A DNA stretch of 22,927 nucleotides, taken from the NCBI GenBank assembly GCA_050303435.1, contig JBNLBT010000051.1, positions 1-22,927 of the forward strand. The letters are read 5' to 3'. The notes below the pieces were generated by a model. It had not been told where the DNA came from. It was given only the letters and a program-made list of their open reading frames with translations, and ran no database searches. This stretch comes from JBNLBT01 sp050303435 (GTDB lineage Bacteria > Pseudomonadota > Gammaproteobacteria > Xanthomonadales > Marinicellaceae). The translations under genes were made by a program, and so were the position numbers. Shown piece after piece: positions 8,859-16,061 of this stretch; within the stretch, counting starts at the first letter, position 1, and every line of letters begins with the position of its first letter.

Positions 8859-10708
8859 ACGAACTTTCGGGGTTGCCTTTTGTTCTGATGCCTGGGTTGT
8901 GGCTGTTGGTACTCACCGGCGTGTGCTGGGCCTGTGGTGCGATTTTCTGGTTGCGGCGCGGCGCGCATTTGCCCTGGCCCGAGCGTTTCTTTTTGCTCAC
9001 GGCCGGCGGCCTGGCGGTGTTCTGCGTTGCTTTGTTTTTGCTCGGCGTGTGTGGTTTGCTCACGGTCACCTGGGTGTCGATGTTTGCTGTGGTGGCGGTG
9101 TGTCTCGGCGGACTGCACTGGTGGCGATTGCTTCGGGCCGGCGCGCTGCGGCCGGATGTGCCAGATCGGCGACCGCACGCGCTGATCGTTCTGCCATTGC
9201 TGGTGTACTGGTTGCCGGAGCTGGTGAATTCAATGGTCCCGGACATGGGCTCGGACGCGCTGGCCTATCACTTGCCCATGGCCCGGGCCTGGGCCGAACA
9301 AGGCGGTTTGACGGTCAACCCCTATCTGCGTTATCCACTCAACGCCGCGCACATGGATTTATTGTTCACCGCTGGATTTATTTTCAACGGTGAAGTGCTG
9401 GCACGTGGCTTCAATGCCTTGATGGTGTTGTTGCTGTGTTTCGGGGTGTATGCCATGGCGGCGCGCTGGGCGCATTGGGTGGCCGGTTTGCTGGCTGTGA
9501 CATTTCTCCTCAGCGATCCCTTGCTGATTTATCTGATGGGCACGGCCTATGTGGATGTTGGGCTCTCGCTGTTCCTATTGGCCGCGCTGCACGCCTGGCT
9601 GTTGTCGCGCCAGAATGATTCCGGCTGGTTGTTGTATTCGGGCTTCTTGCTGGCCGCGGTGATGGGCAGCAAATATCTGGGGCTGTTGTATTTTTTGACG
9701 CTGATGCCCTGGGTTGGCTGGGTCTTGTTGCGCCAGTCGCGTGGCCTGCACTGGGTGCAGTTCATCGCTGTTTGTGTGCTCTTTGGTTGTCTGTGGTATG
9801 CGCGCAATGTGTGGATTTCCGGCAACCCGGTGCACCCGTTTGCGCAGGGGGTGTTTGGCCAGTGGCTGTGGACCGACGCCGATCTGCTCGGTCAGAACAA
9901 CGATCTGTACAGCAAGCACGGTGTGGCCCGCACGCTGTGGAATTTTCTCACGCTGCCTTACACGCTGTTGACCACCGATGTGTATCTCAAGCAGGCGCCG
10001 CTGGGGGTTTTCAGTGTCGCAGGGCTGGTGCTGAGTCTTTATGTTGTTGTGTGTGTGCGCGCCTGGCGGGGTCTGGCGTTGTTCGTGCTGTTGCATGTGG
10101 CGCTGTGGTTTTTCACCACGCAGGTGCTGCGCTACCTTGTGCCCATGCTGCCCTTTTTTGCCTTGTTTGCGGCCCATGCGGTGTGGCGCGTGTTGTTGCC
10201 GGTCGCCGCGTGGATGCGGCGATACGTGCGTTTGGGCGAATTCTTGGCGCGTTGGCGGCACGCTGCTGTGGTGTTGGTGTTTGTCTGGTCGGCCTGGCAC
10301 AGTGGCACCTATTTTCACAAGGTGTGGCAGCACCGGCCACCGCCACAGTCGGCGTCTGAATGGCGCGATTGGCGCGCCCGCGATGAACTGTTTTTGCTCG
10401 CCGAGCGCGCCGCGCAGCACCGGCCCAATGGCGTGCTGATGAACTTCGATTTGCGGCCGTTGTTCTATTATCACCGCGGGCTGGTGATGGGCGACTGGTA
10501 TGGGCCGGCCAACATGCGCACCCTGGCCAAGGCCAAACACCCCGTGCTGGCCACGCAGGACTTTATCAGTCAATACGATGTCGACTATCTGGCCGTATCC
10601 CGGCGTTCAAACTTGTTTCGGCGTTACGGAGAGGCCTTGCTGGCATCGGATCAATTTGAGTTGCTGGCTGAATTTAAACACGCCTGGCTGTTGATCGAAA
10701 AACACTGA
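8855..10708 (+). CDS. Polytopic GT-C-like glycosyltransferase, probable polyprenyl-phosphate-sugar dependent
   Basis: 617 aa starting with GTG at 8855 inside the previous gene's stop (GTGA), so translation is probably coupled. The protein is mostly hydrophobic, with about ten or more predicted membrane segments between residues 8 and 480 and a soluble C-terminal region (about 490-617). After the third helix, GSDALAYHLPMARAW (132-146) resembles the acidic first periplasmic loop of GT-C enzymes, and YLRYPLNAAH and YARNVWISGNPVHPF (315-329) match motifs common in ArnT/PMT-like membrane glycosyltransferases. With the upstream GT2-GtrA fusion it would make a complete lipid-sugar pathway: load, flip, then transfer to a glycan or protein in the periplasm. 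The acceptor is unknown. Family assignment is by motif and topology only. Confidence 0.75.
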   Translation: MNELSGLPFVLMPGLWLLVLTGVCWACGAIFWLRRGAHLPWPERFFLLTAGGLAVFCVALFLLGVCGLLTVTWVSMFAVVAVCLGGLHWWRLLRAGALRPDVPDRRPHALIVLPLLVYWLPELVNSMVPDMGSDALAYHLPMARAWAEQGGLTVNPYLRYPLNAAHMDLLFTAGFIFNGEVLARGFNALMVLLLCFGVYAMAARWAHWVAGLLAVTFLLSDPLLIYLMGTAYVDVGLSLFLLAALHAWLLSRQNDSGWLLYSGFLLAAVMGSKYLGLLYFLTLMPWVGWVLLRQSRGLHWVQFIAVCVLFGCLWYARNVWISGNPVHPFAQGVFGQWLWTDADLLGQNNDLYSKHGVARTLWNFLTLPYTLLTTDVYLKQAPLGVFSVAGLVLSLYVVVCVRAWRGLALFVLLHVALWFFTTQVLRYLVPMLPFFALFAAHAVWRVLLPVAAWMRRYVRLGEFLARWRHAAVVLVFVWSAWHSGTYFHKVWQHRPPPQSASEWRDWRARDELFLLAERAAQHRPNGVLMNFDLRPLFYYHRGLVMGDWYGPANMRTLAKAKHPVLATQDFISQYDVDYLAVSRRSNLFRRYGEALLASDQFELLAEFKHAWLLIEKH

Positions 10709-10721
10709 GCGCAGCACTCAG
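10698..10721 (-). terminator. Intrinsic terminator of the small membrane-protein gene
   Basis: On the minus strand CTGAG and CTCAG (plus 10717-10721 and 10705-10709) pair, extended inward by a G-U and a G-C pair to a 7-bp stem with a 3-nt loop. It is followed by TGTTTTT (plus 10698-10704). The stem overlaps the stop codons of both convergent genes. The plus-strand side lacks a T run. Confidence 0.5.
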
Positions 10722-11119
10722 GCCATGGTTTGCTTTCGATGCGTGCTGCGCAGGGCCGCCAATTGCCACAAGGCCAGCAACAACACCGCGACGGCAATCC
10801 CCGCAATCAGCCAGCGTCCTGTTAAGGTCAGCCAGGCCGGTGGAAACAACAACACCGCCGCACTTGACAGCACCCAGGCCAGATCGGCGGCGCTGATCCA
10901 GACAGCCGCGCCTCTCATCCCGGGCCGCTGCACCACCCACAGAATCCAGCCGCTGAACAACAGCAGCCCAATCACCAGCGCCCACACAAAGACCGCGGTT
11001 GCTTGCTGGTGCGGTGCTCCGAACAGGCGAATCAATGGCGCGTGCAGCGTGGCGATGGATGCGGCGCAGAGTGCGGAAAAAGCCGCGTTGCTGCGCAGTG
11101 CGGATTTGAGAGTGTCCAT
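10718..11119 (-). CDS. Small four-helix inner-membrane protein of unknown function
   Basis: 133 aa, start ATG 11119. Four hydrophobic segments at about residues 12-30, 42-63, 71-93 and 101-122, a short basic C-terminus, and the pattern LRSNAAFSAL near the N-terminus with AADLAWVLSSAAVLL in the third helix. I know similar 120-140 aa hypothetical membrane proteins but no assigned function. No ribosome binding site precedes the ATG; the sequence there is the AT-rich direct repeat, which ends only 8 bp from the start codon. It is divergent from the HxlR-type regulator, which makes it a candidate target of that regulator. It converges on the GT-C gene with a 9-bp gap. Confidence 0.75.
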   Translation of the reverse strand: MDTLKSALRSNAAFSALCAASIATLHAPLIRLFGAPHQQATAVFVWALVIGLLLFSGWILWVVQRPGMRGAAVWISAADLAWVLSSAAVLLFPPAWLTLTGRWLIAGIAVAVLLLALWQLAALRSTHRKQTMA

Positions 11120-11127
11120 GAGATTAC

Positions 11128-11160
11128 TTTAAAAATATATAGTGATTTAAAAATATATAG
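11128..11160. repeat. Two perfect 15-bp AT-rich direct repeats, candidate regulator binding site
   Basis: TTTAAAAATATATAG occurs at 11128-11142 and 11146-11160, separated by TGA (18-bp period). They lie between the divergent start codons of the small membrane protein (11119) and the HxlR-type regulator (11302), overlapping the expected promoter and leader of the former. The AT content is far above the surroundings. The most natural reading is an operator for the adjacent regulator. Confidence 0.45.
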
Positions 11161-11301
11161 TTTTCTGCTGTCGCTGGCAAGGTTTTTATTGCACAATGCA
11201 ACGCATGCCCACTGTATATTTAATTGCAACAACCCCTCAAGGGGCACAAGCGGATGTGCGATCCGGTTGCAATGGTGTACTGCACTGAAGGCGCAATAAT
11301 C

Positions 11302-11970
11302 ATGTCAGGTAAACGCGCTCACAGACAAAATTGTGCACTGGCCATCGCGCTGGATGTGCTCGGCGAACGCTGGACGCTCCTGATTGCGCGGGAATTGCTG
11401 CTGGCGCCGCGCCGTTTCGGTGAATTGCTGGACAATCTGCCGGGCATCGGCACCAATCTGCTCAGCGCGCGCTTGCAGCATTTGCAACAACTGGGCGTGA
11501 TCCGCCGCACCGAAGCGCACCCATCGCGCGCGGCGTATCAACTCACCGAGTCGGGCAAGGCGCTTGAGCCGGTGGTGTTCTCGCTGATCCGCTGGGGTTT
11601 GCGATTTCCGCAGCTGCGTCAGACGGATTACACCCACCGCGCCGCGTGGGACTGGCTGGTGATGCGCGCCTGTTTTAATCCTGCGATCGGTCGGCAGTGG
11701 ACCGGCGCCTATCGTCTGCGGCTGCCCGACGCCGAATGGTTGCTGGCCTGTCGTGACGATGAATTGGTGCAATTGTCCGGCGACGATGGCGCGCCAATGG
11801 CGGCTGAAATCACGCTGTCAGATGACGCCTTGCAACAATGGCTGCAGCGGCCATCCGCCCGGCCACCGGCGGCGGCTGAAATCAGCGGTTGCGCCCCTGA
11901 CCAGGCGGACGTTTTCTTTGCAGCGTTTGCTGCAAACGGCGCGCAGCGAATGCAGGATTCTGCGGTCTGA
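11302..11970 (+). CDS. HxlR-type winged-helix transcriptional regulator with C-terminal extension
   Basis: 222 aa from ATG 11302, which has GAAGG about 10 nt upstream and gives the normal HxlR start; an open frame extends 78 bp further upstream without family similarity. Residues about 10-95 are the HxlR winged helix: QNCALAIALDVLGERWTLL, RELLLAPRRFGELL, LPGIGTNLLSARLQHL and a wing with GVIRRTEAHPSRAAYQLTESG. The Cys before the first helix is the position that senses oxidants or electrophiles in some HxlR regulators. Residues about 100-222 form an extension that most HxlR proteins (about 110-130 aa) lack; it may be a ligand-binding domain. It is divergent from the small membrane protein, with direct repeats in between. 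Confidence 0.88.
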   Translation: MSGKRAHRQNCALAIALDVLGERWTLLIARELLLAPRRFGELLDNLPGIGTNLLSARLQHLQQLGVIRRTEAHPSRAAYQLTESGKALEPVVFSLIRWGLRFPQLRQTDYTHRAAWDWLVMRACFNPAIGRQWTGAYRLRLPDAEWLLACRDDELVQLSGDDGAPMAAEITLSDDALQQWLQRPSARPPAAAEISGCAPDQADVFFAAFAANGAQRMQDSAV

Positions 11971-12106
11971 TGCACGGCAACACGTCCATTTGACCCACTT
12001 TATTGAAGTCAATCCACGCGTGTGAAACCGGCGCTTAACCGGACTGTCACGGGGATGCAACCGCCGTGCGCTATGCTGTCGGCCACATCCACACGGCCTG
12101 ATCCCG

Positions 12107-14293
12107 ATGAAACGCTTATTGCCCGGCAAATACACCGACCTGACCGTTGCCATGGCCCTCTTTGTGCTGTTGGACATCGGCATTCTGGGGCTCAATCACC
12201 TGACCTCGCACCGCATTGCCAAGGACACCCACGCGGTGCGTCTGTCGGCCCGTCAGGCCACCCTGATTGAACAGATCAACACCCAGTTGTACCGCTTGCG
12301 CGATAACGTCAGTGCCGCTGAAGATGTGGAACCGGCGGTGCTGCAATTGACGCGTTTGTACAGCCAGTTTGATGAAGTGCTGGACGCCTTCATTTACGGC
12401 GGAGAGCTGATCGGTGCTGGCCAGGAACAGGACGCGCTGTTGCTGGAAGTCAGCTACGCAGAAGACAACGCCGACCTGCTGGATGAAATCAGTGCGCAAT
12501 GGCAGCCGCTCAGGGCACTGTTGTCACCGGTGATTTATTCCATCTACGCCGACGACATCGACGCCGCGGCGTTGATGCGCAACGTCGATGAAGCCATTGC
12601 CCAGATTCAAGCCAGCGACGACGGTCTGCAGCAGGGCATCGTCGCTTTCACGCGGGCGATTGAATCCACCGCCGAGCGCAAGGCCGCGCGCTTGCGTGCC
12701 ATTGAGATTGCCGGCATTGTGCTGGCGTTGTTGAATTTTCTGTTGATTGTGTTTTATTTGCTCAGGCGCCTGAAAACGGCGTCGATGGCCGCCGAGGCGC
12801 GCGCGGCCACCCAGGAAATCCTTAAAACCGTGGATCAGGGCCTGTTTTTGCTGGGCCGCGATCTGGTGGTGCTGCCGCAGCATTCGGACTCCATCAAAGC
12901 CATGCTGCAGCACCCGCAGCCGGCCGGGCACACCTTGCTGCACTTGCTCAAACCGATGGTTTCTGAAAACACACTGGCGGTGGTGCGCGACTACATTGAA
13001 AGCCTGTTCGCCGATCACGTGGAACCCGAATTGATGCGCGATCTGAATCCCCTGGACAACGTGGAAGTCAATCACAGCGACGCCGAGGGCGGATTCGATG
13101 TGCGCAGTTTCGCTTTCATATTCACGCCGGTGCGGCAACAGGCGGTGCTGAAACATCTGCTGGTGACGGTGCAGGACGTCACCGAAGTGAAGCGCTTGCA
13201 GGCGCGACTGGAAAAAGCCAAATCGCAATCGGCGGTGCAACTGGAACAACTGATGTCGATGGCACACATCCGCCGCGATTTATTCCTGGCCTATTTTAAA
13301 GGCATCAAACAGGGCATTGCGGCGATCAACACCGAGTTGAAAAAACCCGCGCACCTGGACAAACAGTATCAGCGCAAGCTGGAATCCATGGCGCGCGCGC
13401 TGCACCGCATGAAAGGCGAAACCGCGGCGATTGGATTCACCGCCATGGAACAATTCATACACACCCTGGAAAGCCGGGTTCAGGCCTTGCGTGAACACCA
13501 GCACCTCACCGGCAACGACTTCTTGCCCATCACTGTTGAACTGAACAACCTGGACGCCTATTTGACCTCTTTGGACCGGTTGTTCGAACACTTGAGTCAA
13601 TACCGGCAGCGTCTGCACGCGCCAGAATCCACGCAGCTGCCGGTGCCCCGGGACTCGGTTCAAGCGGAGCCACCCGTGGCCAGTGAAGACGCGATGAAAG
13701 CCCTGTTGCACAGTCTGATGACACGTTTGCAACGCGACACCGGCAAGCAGGTGCGATTGGACGACGCGGGATTTGATGTGGCCGCTGTGCCGGCACAGCA
13801 CCGCCCGGTGGTGCAGGACATCTTGATCCAGTGGCTGCGCAACGCCGTCACACATGGGGTGGAAACGCCGCAGCAACGTCGCGCCAGTGGCAAAGTGTTG
13901 CCGGCAACTGTGCGGGTACAGAGTCGGCGCGGCGCCAACGGCATGACCGTGTATCTGCGCGACGACGGCCGCGGGCTGGACGTGGATGCCTTGCGCCGGC
14001 GCATCGCCGAGGGCCACGGCGAGACGGCGCAGTCGGTTAAAAACATGCCCCTGAATCGTGTGATCAGCCACCTGTTCAAACCCGGATTCAGCACCGCCGG
14101 CGCGGTCGATCGGCACGCCGGTCGAGGTGTGGGGCTGAACCTGGTCAAAACACTGGCGCAGCGCCACGGTCTGAAAATCGGCGTGCGTTTTGAGGTCGGT
14201 AAATTCACCGAGTTCAGCGTCTGGCTGCCATCGGCGGTCGAGTCACAACAGCCCGGCGCCGCGCCGCGCCTGCGCGGAGTGGCGGCCACATGA
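12107..14293 (+). CDS. Membrane-bound CheA-like hybrid sensor kinase (sensor-PAS-Hpt-HATPase, no CheW-like domain)
   Basis: 728 aa. Transmembrane helices at about 11-30 and 200-220 enclose a helical periplasmic domain of about 165 residues, like the sensor part of methyl-accepting proteins. A PAS-like region follows (about 235-360), ending in TVQDVTEVKRLQARL, then a helical link. The Hpt domain (about 385-500) carries ALHRMKGETAAIGF with phospho-acceptor His433. The HATPase domain (about 530-710) is of the CheA kind: RNAVTHGVETPQQR (N box, Asn579), DDGRGLD (619-625), LFKPGFSTAG (656-665) and GRGVGLNLV (672-680). After it only about 19 residues remain, so the P5 domain that binds CheW is absent. 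The stop overlaps the next gene's ATG (ATGA). It probably senses a periplasmic signal directly and phosphorylates the adjacent receiver. Confidence 0.88.
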   Translation: MKRLLPGKYTDLTVAMALFVLLDIGILGLNHLTSHRIAKDTHAVRLSARQATLIEQINTQLYRLRDNVSAAEDVEPAVLQLTRLYSQFDEVLDAFIYGGELIGAGQEQDALLLEVSYAEDNADLLDEISAQWQPLRALLSPVIYSIYADDIDAAALMRNVDEAIAQIQASDDGLQQGIVAFTRAIESTAERKAARLRAIEIAGIVLALLNFLLIVFYLLRRLKTASMAAEARAATQEILKTVDQGLFLLGRDLVVLPQHSDSIKAMLQHPQPAGHTLLHLLKPMVSENTLAVVRDYIESLFADHVEPELMRDLNPLDNVEVNHSDAEGGFDVRSFAFIFTPVRQQAVLKHLLVTVQDVTEVKRLQARLEKAKSQSAVQLEQLMSMAHIRRDLFLAYFKGIKQGIAAINTELKKPAHLDKQYQRKLESMARALHRMKGETAAIGFTAMEQFIHTLESRVQALREHQHLTGNDFLPITVELNNLDAYLTSLDRLFEHLSQYRQRLHAPESTQLPVPRDSVQAEPPVASEDAMKALLHSLMTRLQRDTGKQVRLDDAGFDVAAVPAQHRPVVQDILIQWLRNAVTHGVETPQQRRASGKVLPATVRVQSRRGANGMTVYLRDDGRGLDVDALRRRIAEGHGETAQSVKNMPLNRVISHLFKPGFSTAGAVDRHAGRGVGLNLVKTLAQRHGLKIGVRFEVGKFTEFSVWLPSAVESQQPGAAPRLRGVAAT

Positions 14294-14673
14294 AACTGTT
14301 GATCGTCGACGATTCCACCGTGCTGCGCAACCTGATTCGGCGCTGCCGCATGACGCGCCAGTTCAGCCAGGTTCTGGAGGCCAAAGACGGCGCGCAGGCG
14401 GTGCAGATCTTCACCGAACACCGCCCCGCGCTGGTGACCATGGACATCACCATGCCGCGCATGGATGGCATCGATTGCGTCGCGCGCCTGGTGCAGATCA
14501 ATCCCGCAGCGCGCATTCTGGTGATCTCGGCGCTGAAAGACAAGGCCACCGCGCTGCAGGCGATCCGCAACGGCGCCTGTGGCTTTCTGGCCAAACCGTT
14601 CAGTGAGTCGACGCTGTCCTCGGCGCTCGCACGGGCGCTGGGTGCGGACGCTGCGGCGCAGGTGTCCCCATGA
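14290..14673 (+). CDS. CheY-like single-domain response regulator
   Basis: 127 aa, only a receiver domain. Acidic pair Asp7-Asp8 (IVDDS), phospho-acceptor Asp52 in MDITMP, switch Ser80 (VISAL) and Lys102 (AKPF) are all present, so it should be phosphorylated normally. No DNA-binding or enzymatic output domain is attached, so output must pass through a binding partner, or it may be a phosphate shuttle or sink. GGAG about 10 nt upstream is a fair ribosome binding site. It overlaps the kinase gene by ATGA and the next gene by ATGA. The natural donor is His433 of the upstream kinase. The gene is not named cheY because no flagellar context is present. Confidence 0.92.
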   Translation: MKLLIVDDSTVLRNLIRRCRMTRQFSQVLEAKDGAQAVQIFTEHRPALVTMDITMPRMDGIDCVARLVQINPAARILVISALKDKATALQAIRNGACGFLAKPFSESTLSSALARALGADAAAQVSP

Positions 14674-15116
14674 CCGAGCAGGAAATTCAGGTCTTTATTG
14701 ACGGCGCCAAACACTACTTCAACACCCTCTCGGCGCGCCCGGCCACCATCGGCGTGCCCTATCTGATTTCACATGAACGGGTGCCGTGCCACGATTACAC
14801 CGGCATCATTGGTGTGTCCGGCGAGCGCAAGGGCTGCGTTTACTTCACCGCACCACGCATTTTGTTGCGCCATTTGCTGCTGTCGTTGGGTGAGGCCACG
14901 GCCAATGACGCGCTGCTGCGCGATCTGGTGGGTGAAGTGGCCAACACCATTTCCGGCAACGCGCGCAGCTGTTTTGGCAGCGGCTTCATGATTTCGGTGC
15001 CGGTGGTGGTGCAGGGCGCGCCGCAGCGCATGCAGTTGCCGCGTGAACTCAACGCCATTGTGGTGCCGGTGCACTGGTGGAATTACTCCGGTTCGCTGGT
15101 GGTGTGTCTGCAGTGA
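14670..15116 (+). CDS. CheX-type phosphatase of phospho-CheY-like proteins
   Basis: 148 aa, similar in length and layout to CheX of the CheC/CheX/FliY family. The diagnostic ExxN dephosphorylation motif is seen in DLVGEVANTISGNAR (Glu89, Asn92), following LLLSLGEATANDALL. The N-terminal half resembles the CheX beta sheet (GIIGVSGERKGCVYFTAP), and a Pro-rich ISVPVVVQG precedes the last strands. CheX accelerates loss of phosphate from CheY, so this gene would switch off the receiver encoded just upstream. Its AGGTG ribosome binding site lies 5 nt before the ATG, inside the receiver gene. Third gene of the operon; a 65-bp gap with a separate promoter separates it from the glutathione transferase. 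Confidence 0.85.
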   Translation: MTEQEIQVFIDGAKHYFNTLSARPATIGVPYLISHERVPCHDYTGIIGVSGERKGCVYFTAPRILLRHLLLSLGEATANDALLRDLVGEVANTISGNARSCFGSGFMISVPVVVQGAPQRMQLPRELNAIVVPVHWWNYSGSLVVCLQ

Positions 15117-15139
15117 TCTCACGCGCGATGCAAACGCGG

Positions 15140-15145
15140 TATAAT
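15140..15145 (+). promoter_or_regulatory. -10 box of the glutathione transferase gene
   Basis: A perfect TATAAT lies 36 bp upstream of the start codon. The hexamer 17 bp before it (TCTCAC, 15117-15122) is a poor -35, so activity may need an activator. Leader length and position fit. Confidence 0.45.
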
Positions 15146-15181
15146 CGGGTCTGAGAGATCGCAGCAGAGGAGAACCCCAAA

Positions 15182-15841
15182 ATGATCACTTTGTACACCG
15201 CGGCCACACCCAACGGCTGGAAAGCCTCCGTGATGCTGGAAGAACTGGGGGTGCCGTATCAGGTCAAAGCCCTTAATCTGGCCGACAATGAACAAAAAAC
15301 CCCCGCTTACCTCGGCATCAATCCGAACGGTCGCATTCCGGCCATCGTCGATGCATCGGCCGATGACTTCATCGTGTTTGAAAGCGGCGCCATTCTGATT
15401 TATCTGGCGGAAAAACACGGCCAGTTCATTGGTGCGGACGCGCGCCAGCGCTCGCGCGTGATTCAGTGGCTGATGCTGCAGATGGGCGGCGTGGGGCCGA
15501 TGATGGGGCAGGCCAATGTGTTTTTCCGCTATTTCCCGAAAAAAATTCCCGCGGTCATTGAGCGCTATCAAAACGAGGTCCGGCGCCTGTTTGCGGTGCT
15601 CAATTCGCGCCTGGCCGGACGCGAGTACCTGGTGGATGACTATTCCATCGCCGACATCGCGCACTGGTGCTGGGTGCGCACCCACGATTGGTCCGGGGTG
15701 TCGCTGGACGGCTTTGACCACCTGAGTGACTGGGTGGCGCGTATCGCCGAGCGCCCGGCGGCGCAACGCGGCATCGCCGTGCCGGGCCGCCTGGACCCGG
15801 AACAGATCAAAGCGGCCGGAAAAAAAATCATCACCCGTTGA
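15182..15841 (+). CDS. Glutathione S-transferase (YfcG/Nu-like)
   Basis: 219 aa cytoplasmic two-domain protein. The N-terminal thioredoxin-like domain (1-80) has MITLYTAATPNGWKASVMLEELG, the NPNGRIPAIVD stretch with the cis-Pro (54), and FESGAILIYLAEKH with Glu-Ser for glutathione binding. The all-helical C-terminal domain (about 90-205) has QWLMLQMGGVGPMMGQANVF and the folding motif YSIADIAHWCWV. The Thr-Pro-Asn-Gly near residue 9 is the pattern of YfcG/YghU-type Nu-class enzymes, which have disulfide-reducing and peroxidase activity. A strong GAGGAG ribosome binding site lies 9 nt upstream, the best in the window. It has its own promoter and is probably a single-gene unit. Confidence 0.93.
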   Translation: MITLYTAATPNGWKASVMLEELGVPYQVKALNLADNEQKTPAYLGINPNGRIPAIVDASADDFIVFESGAILIYLAEKHGQFIGADARQRSRVIQWLMLQMGGVGPMMGQANVFFRYFPKKIPAVIERYQNEVRRLFAVLNSRLAGREYLVDDYSIADIAHWCWVRTHDWSGVSLDGFDHLSDWVARIAERPAAQRGIAVPGRLDPEQIKAAGKKIITR

Positions 15842-15970
15842 ACCTCCAGTGCGGCGCGGCGTGTGCAAGCGGCGTAAAGCCGTCTTGGGTGTGGCCGTGA
15901 AGGCACGTGGCCGGCGCCCTGACGCGTCGCCTTGTCGGTGGGGTTTTTCCAAATCGGTGGCAAATTAATC

Positions 15971-15999
15971 TGGTCATGTGAGCGGCTTTGGGATACAAT
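15971..15999 (+). promoter_or_regulatory. Probable promoter of the carA-carB-greA-recJ operon
   Basis: TGGTCA (15971-15976, 4 of 6 consensus bases) and TACAAT (15994-15999, 5 of 6) are separated by 17 bp. The expected start of transcription is a pyrimidine-rich run at about 16005-16008, exactly where the left arm of the leader inverted repeat begins. The remaining sequence from 15842 to 15970 shows no gene; it has a short CGGC/GCCG hairpin without a T run. Confidence 0.5.
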
Positions 16000-16024
16000 T
16001 CCCGCTCAATTAGAAATTCTGTGG

Positions 16025-16049
16025 AAGTTGGCTGAAGCCGGCTTTTTTT
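16025..16049 (+). terminator. Intrinsic terminator/attenuator in the carA leader
   Basis: AAGTTGGC (16025-16032) pairs with GCCGGCTT (16037-16044), with two G-U pairs and a TGAA loop, and seven T follow (16043-16049). It lies after the probable promoter and before the carA start, so it can act as an attenuator. If the promoter call is wrong it could instead end the glutathione transferase transcript. Confidence 0.5.
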
Positions 16050-16061
16050 ATGTCTAATTGA
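16050..16061 (+). other. Three-codon open frame abutting carA
   Basis: ATG-TCT-AAT-TGA runs directly into the GTG at 16062 and is in the same frame. It is the only ATG near the carA start. It may be meaningless, a leader minicistron whose termination helps reinitiation at the carA GTG, or a sign that one base is wrong and carA really starts at this ATG. Confidence 0.25.

Noticed and set aside
11128..11160. The two AT-rich repeats as the start of a CRISPR or an origin iteron array
   Set aside because: Only two copies with a 3-bp spacer; no further units, no DnaA boxes, and no replication or cas genes nearby.
11224..11301. N-terminal extension of the HxlR-type regulator
   Set aside because: The extension has no family similarity, and the ATG at 11302 has a reasonable ribosome binding site.
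13280..14167. Long minus-strand open frame opposite the CheA-like kinase, and similar long antisense frames opposite carA, carB and recJ
   Set aside because: All lie wholly opposite conserved genes in GC-rich DNA and have no recognisable motifs or ribosome binding sites.
14290..14673. Naming the receiver cheY and the region a flagellar chemotaxis locus
   Set aside because: No flagellar, cheW, cheR, cheB or receptor gene is in the window, and the kinase lacks the CheW-docking domain.
15842..15960. Terminator for the glutathione transferase gene
   Set aside because: Short GC hairpins exist (for example CGGC-GTAAA-GCCG), but none is followed by a T run at the right distance.
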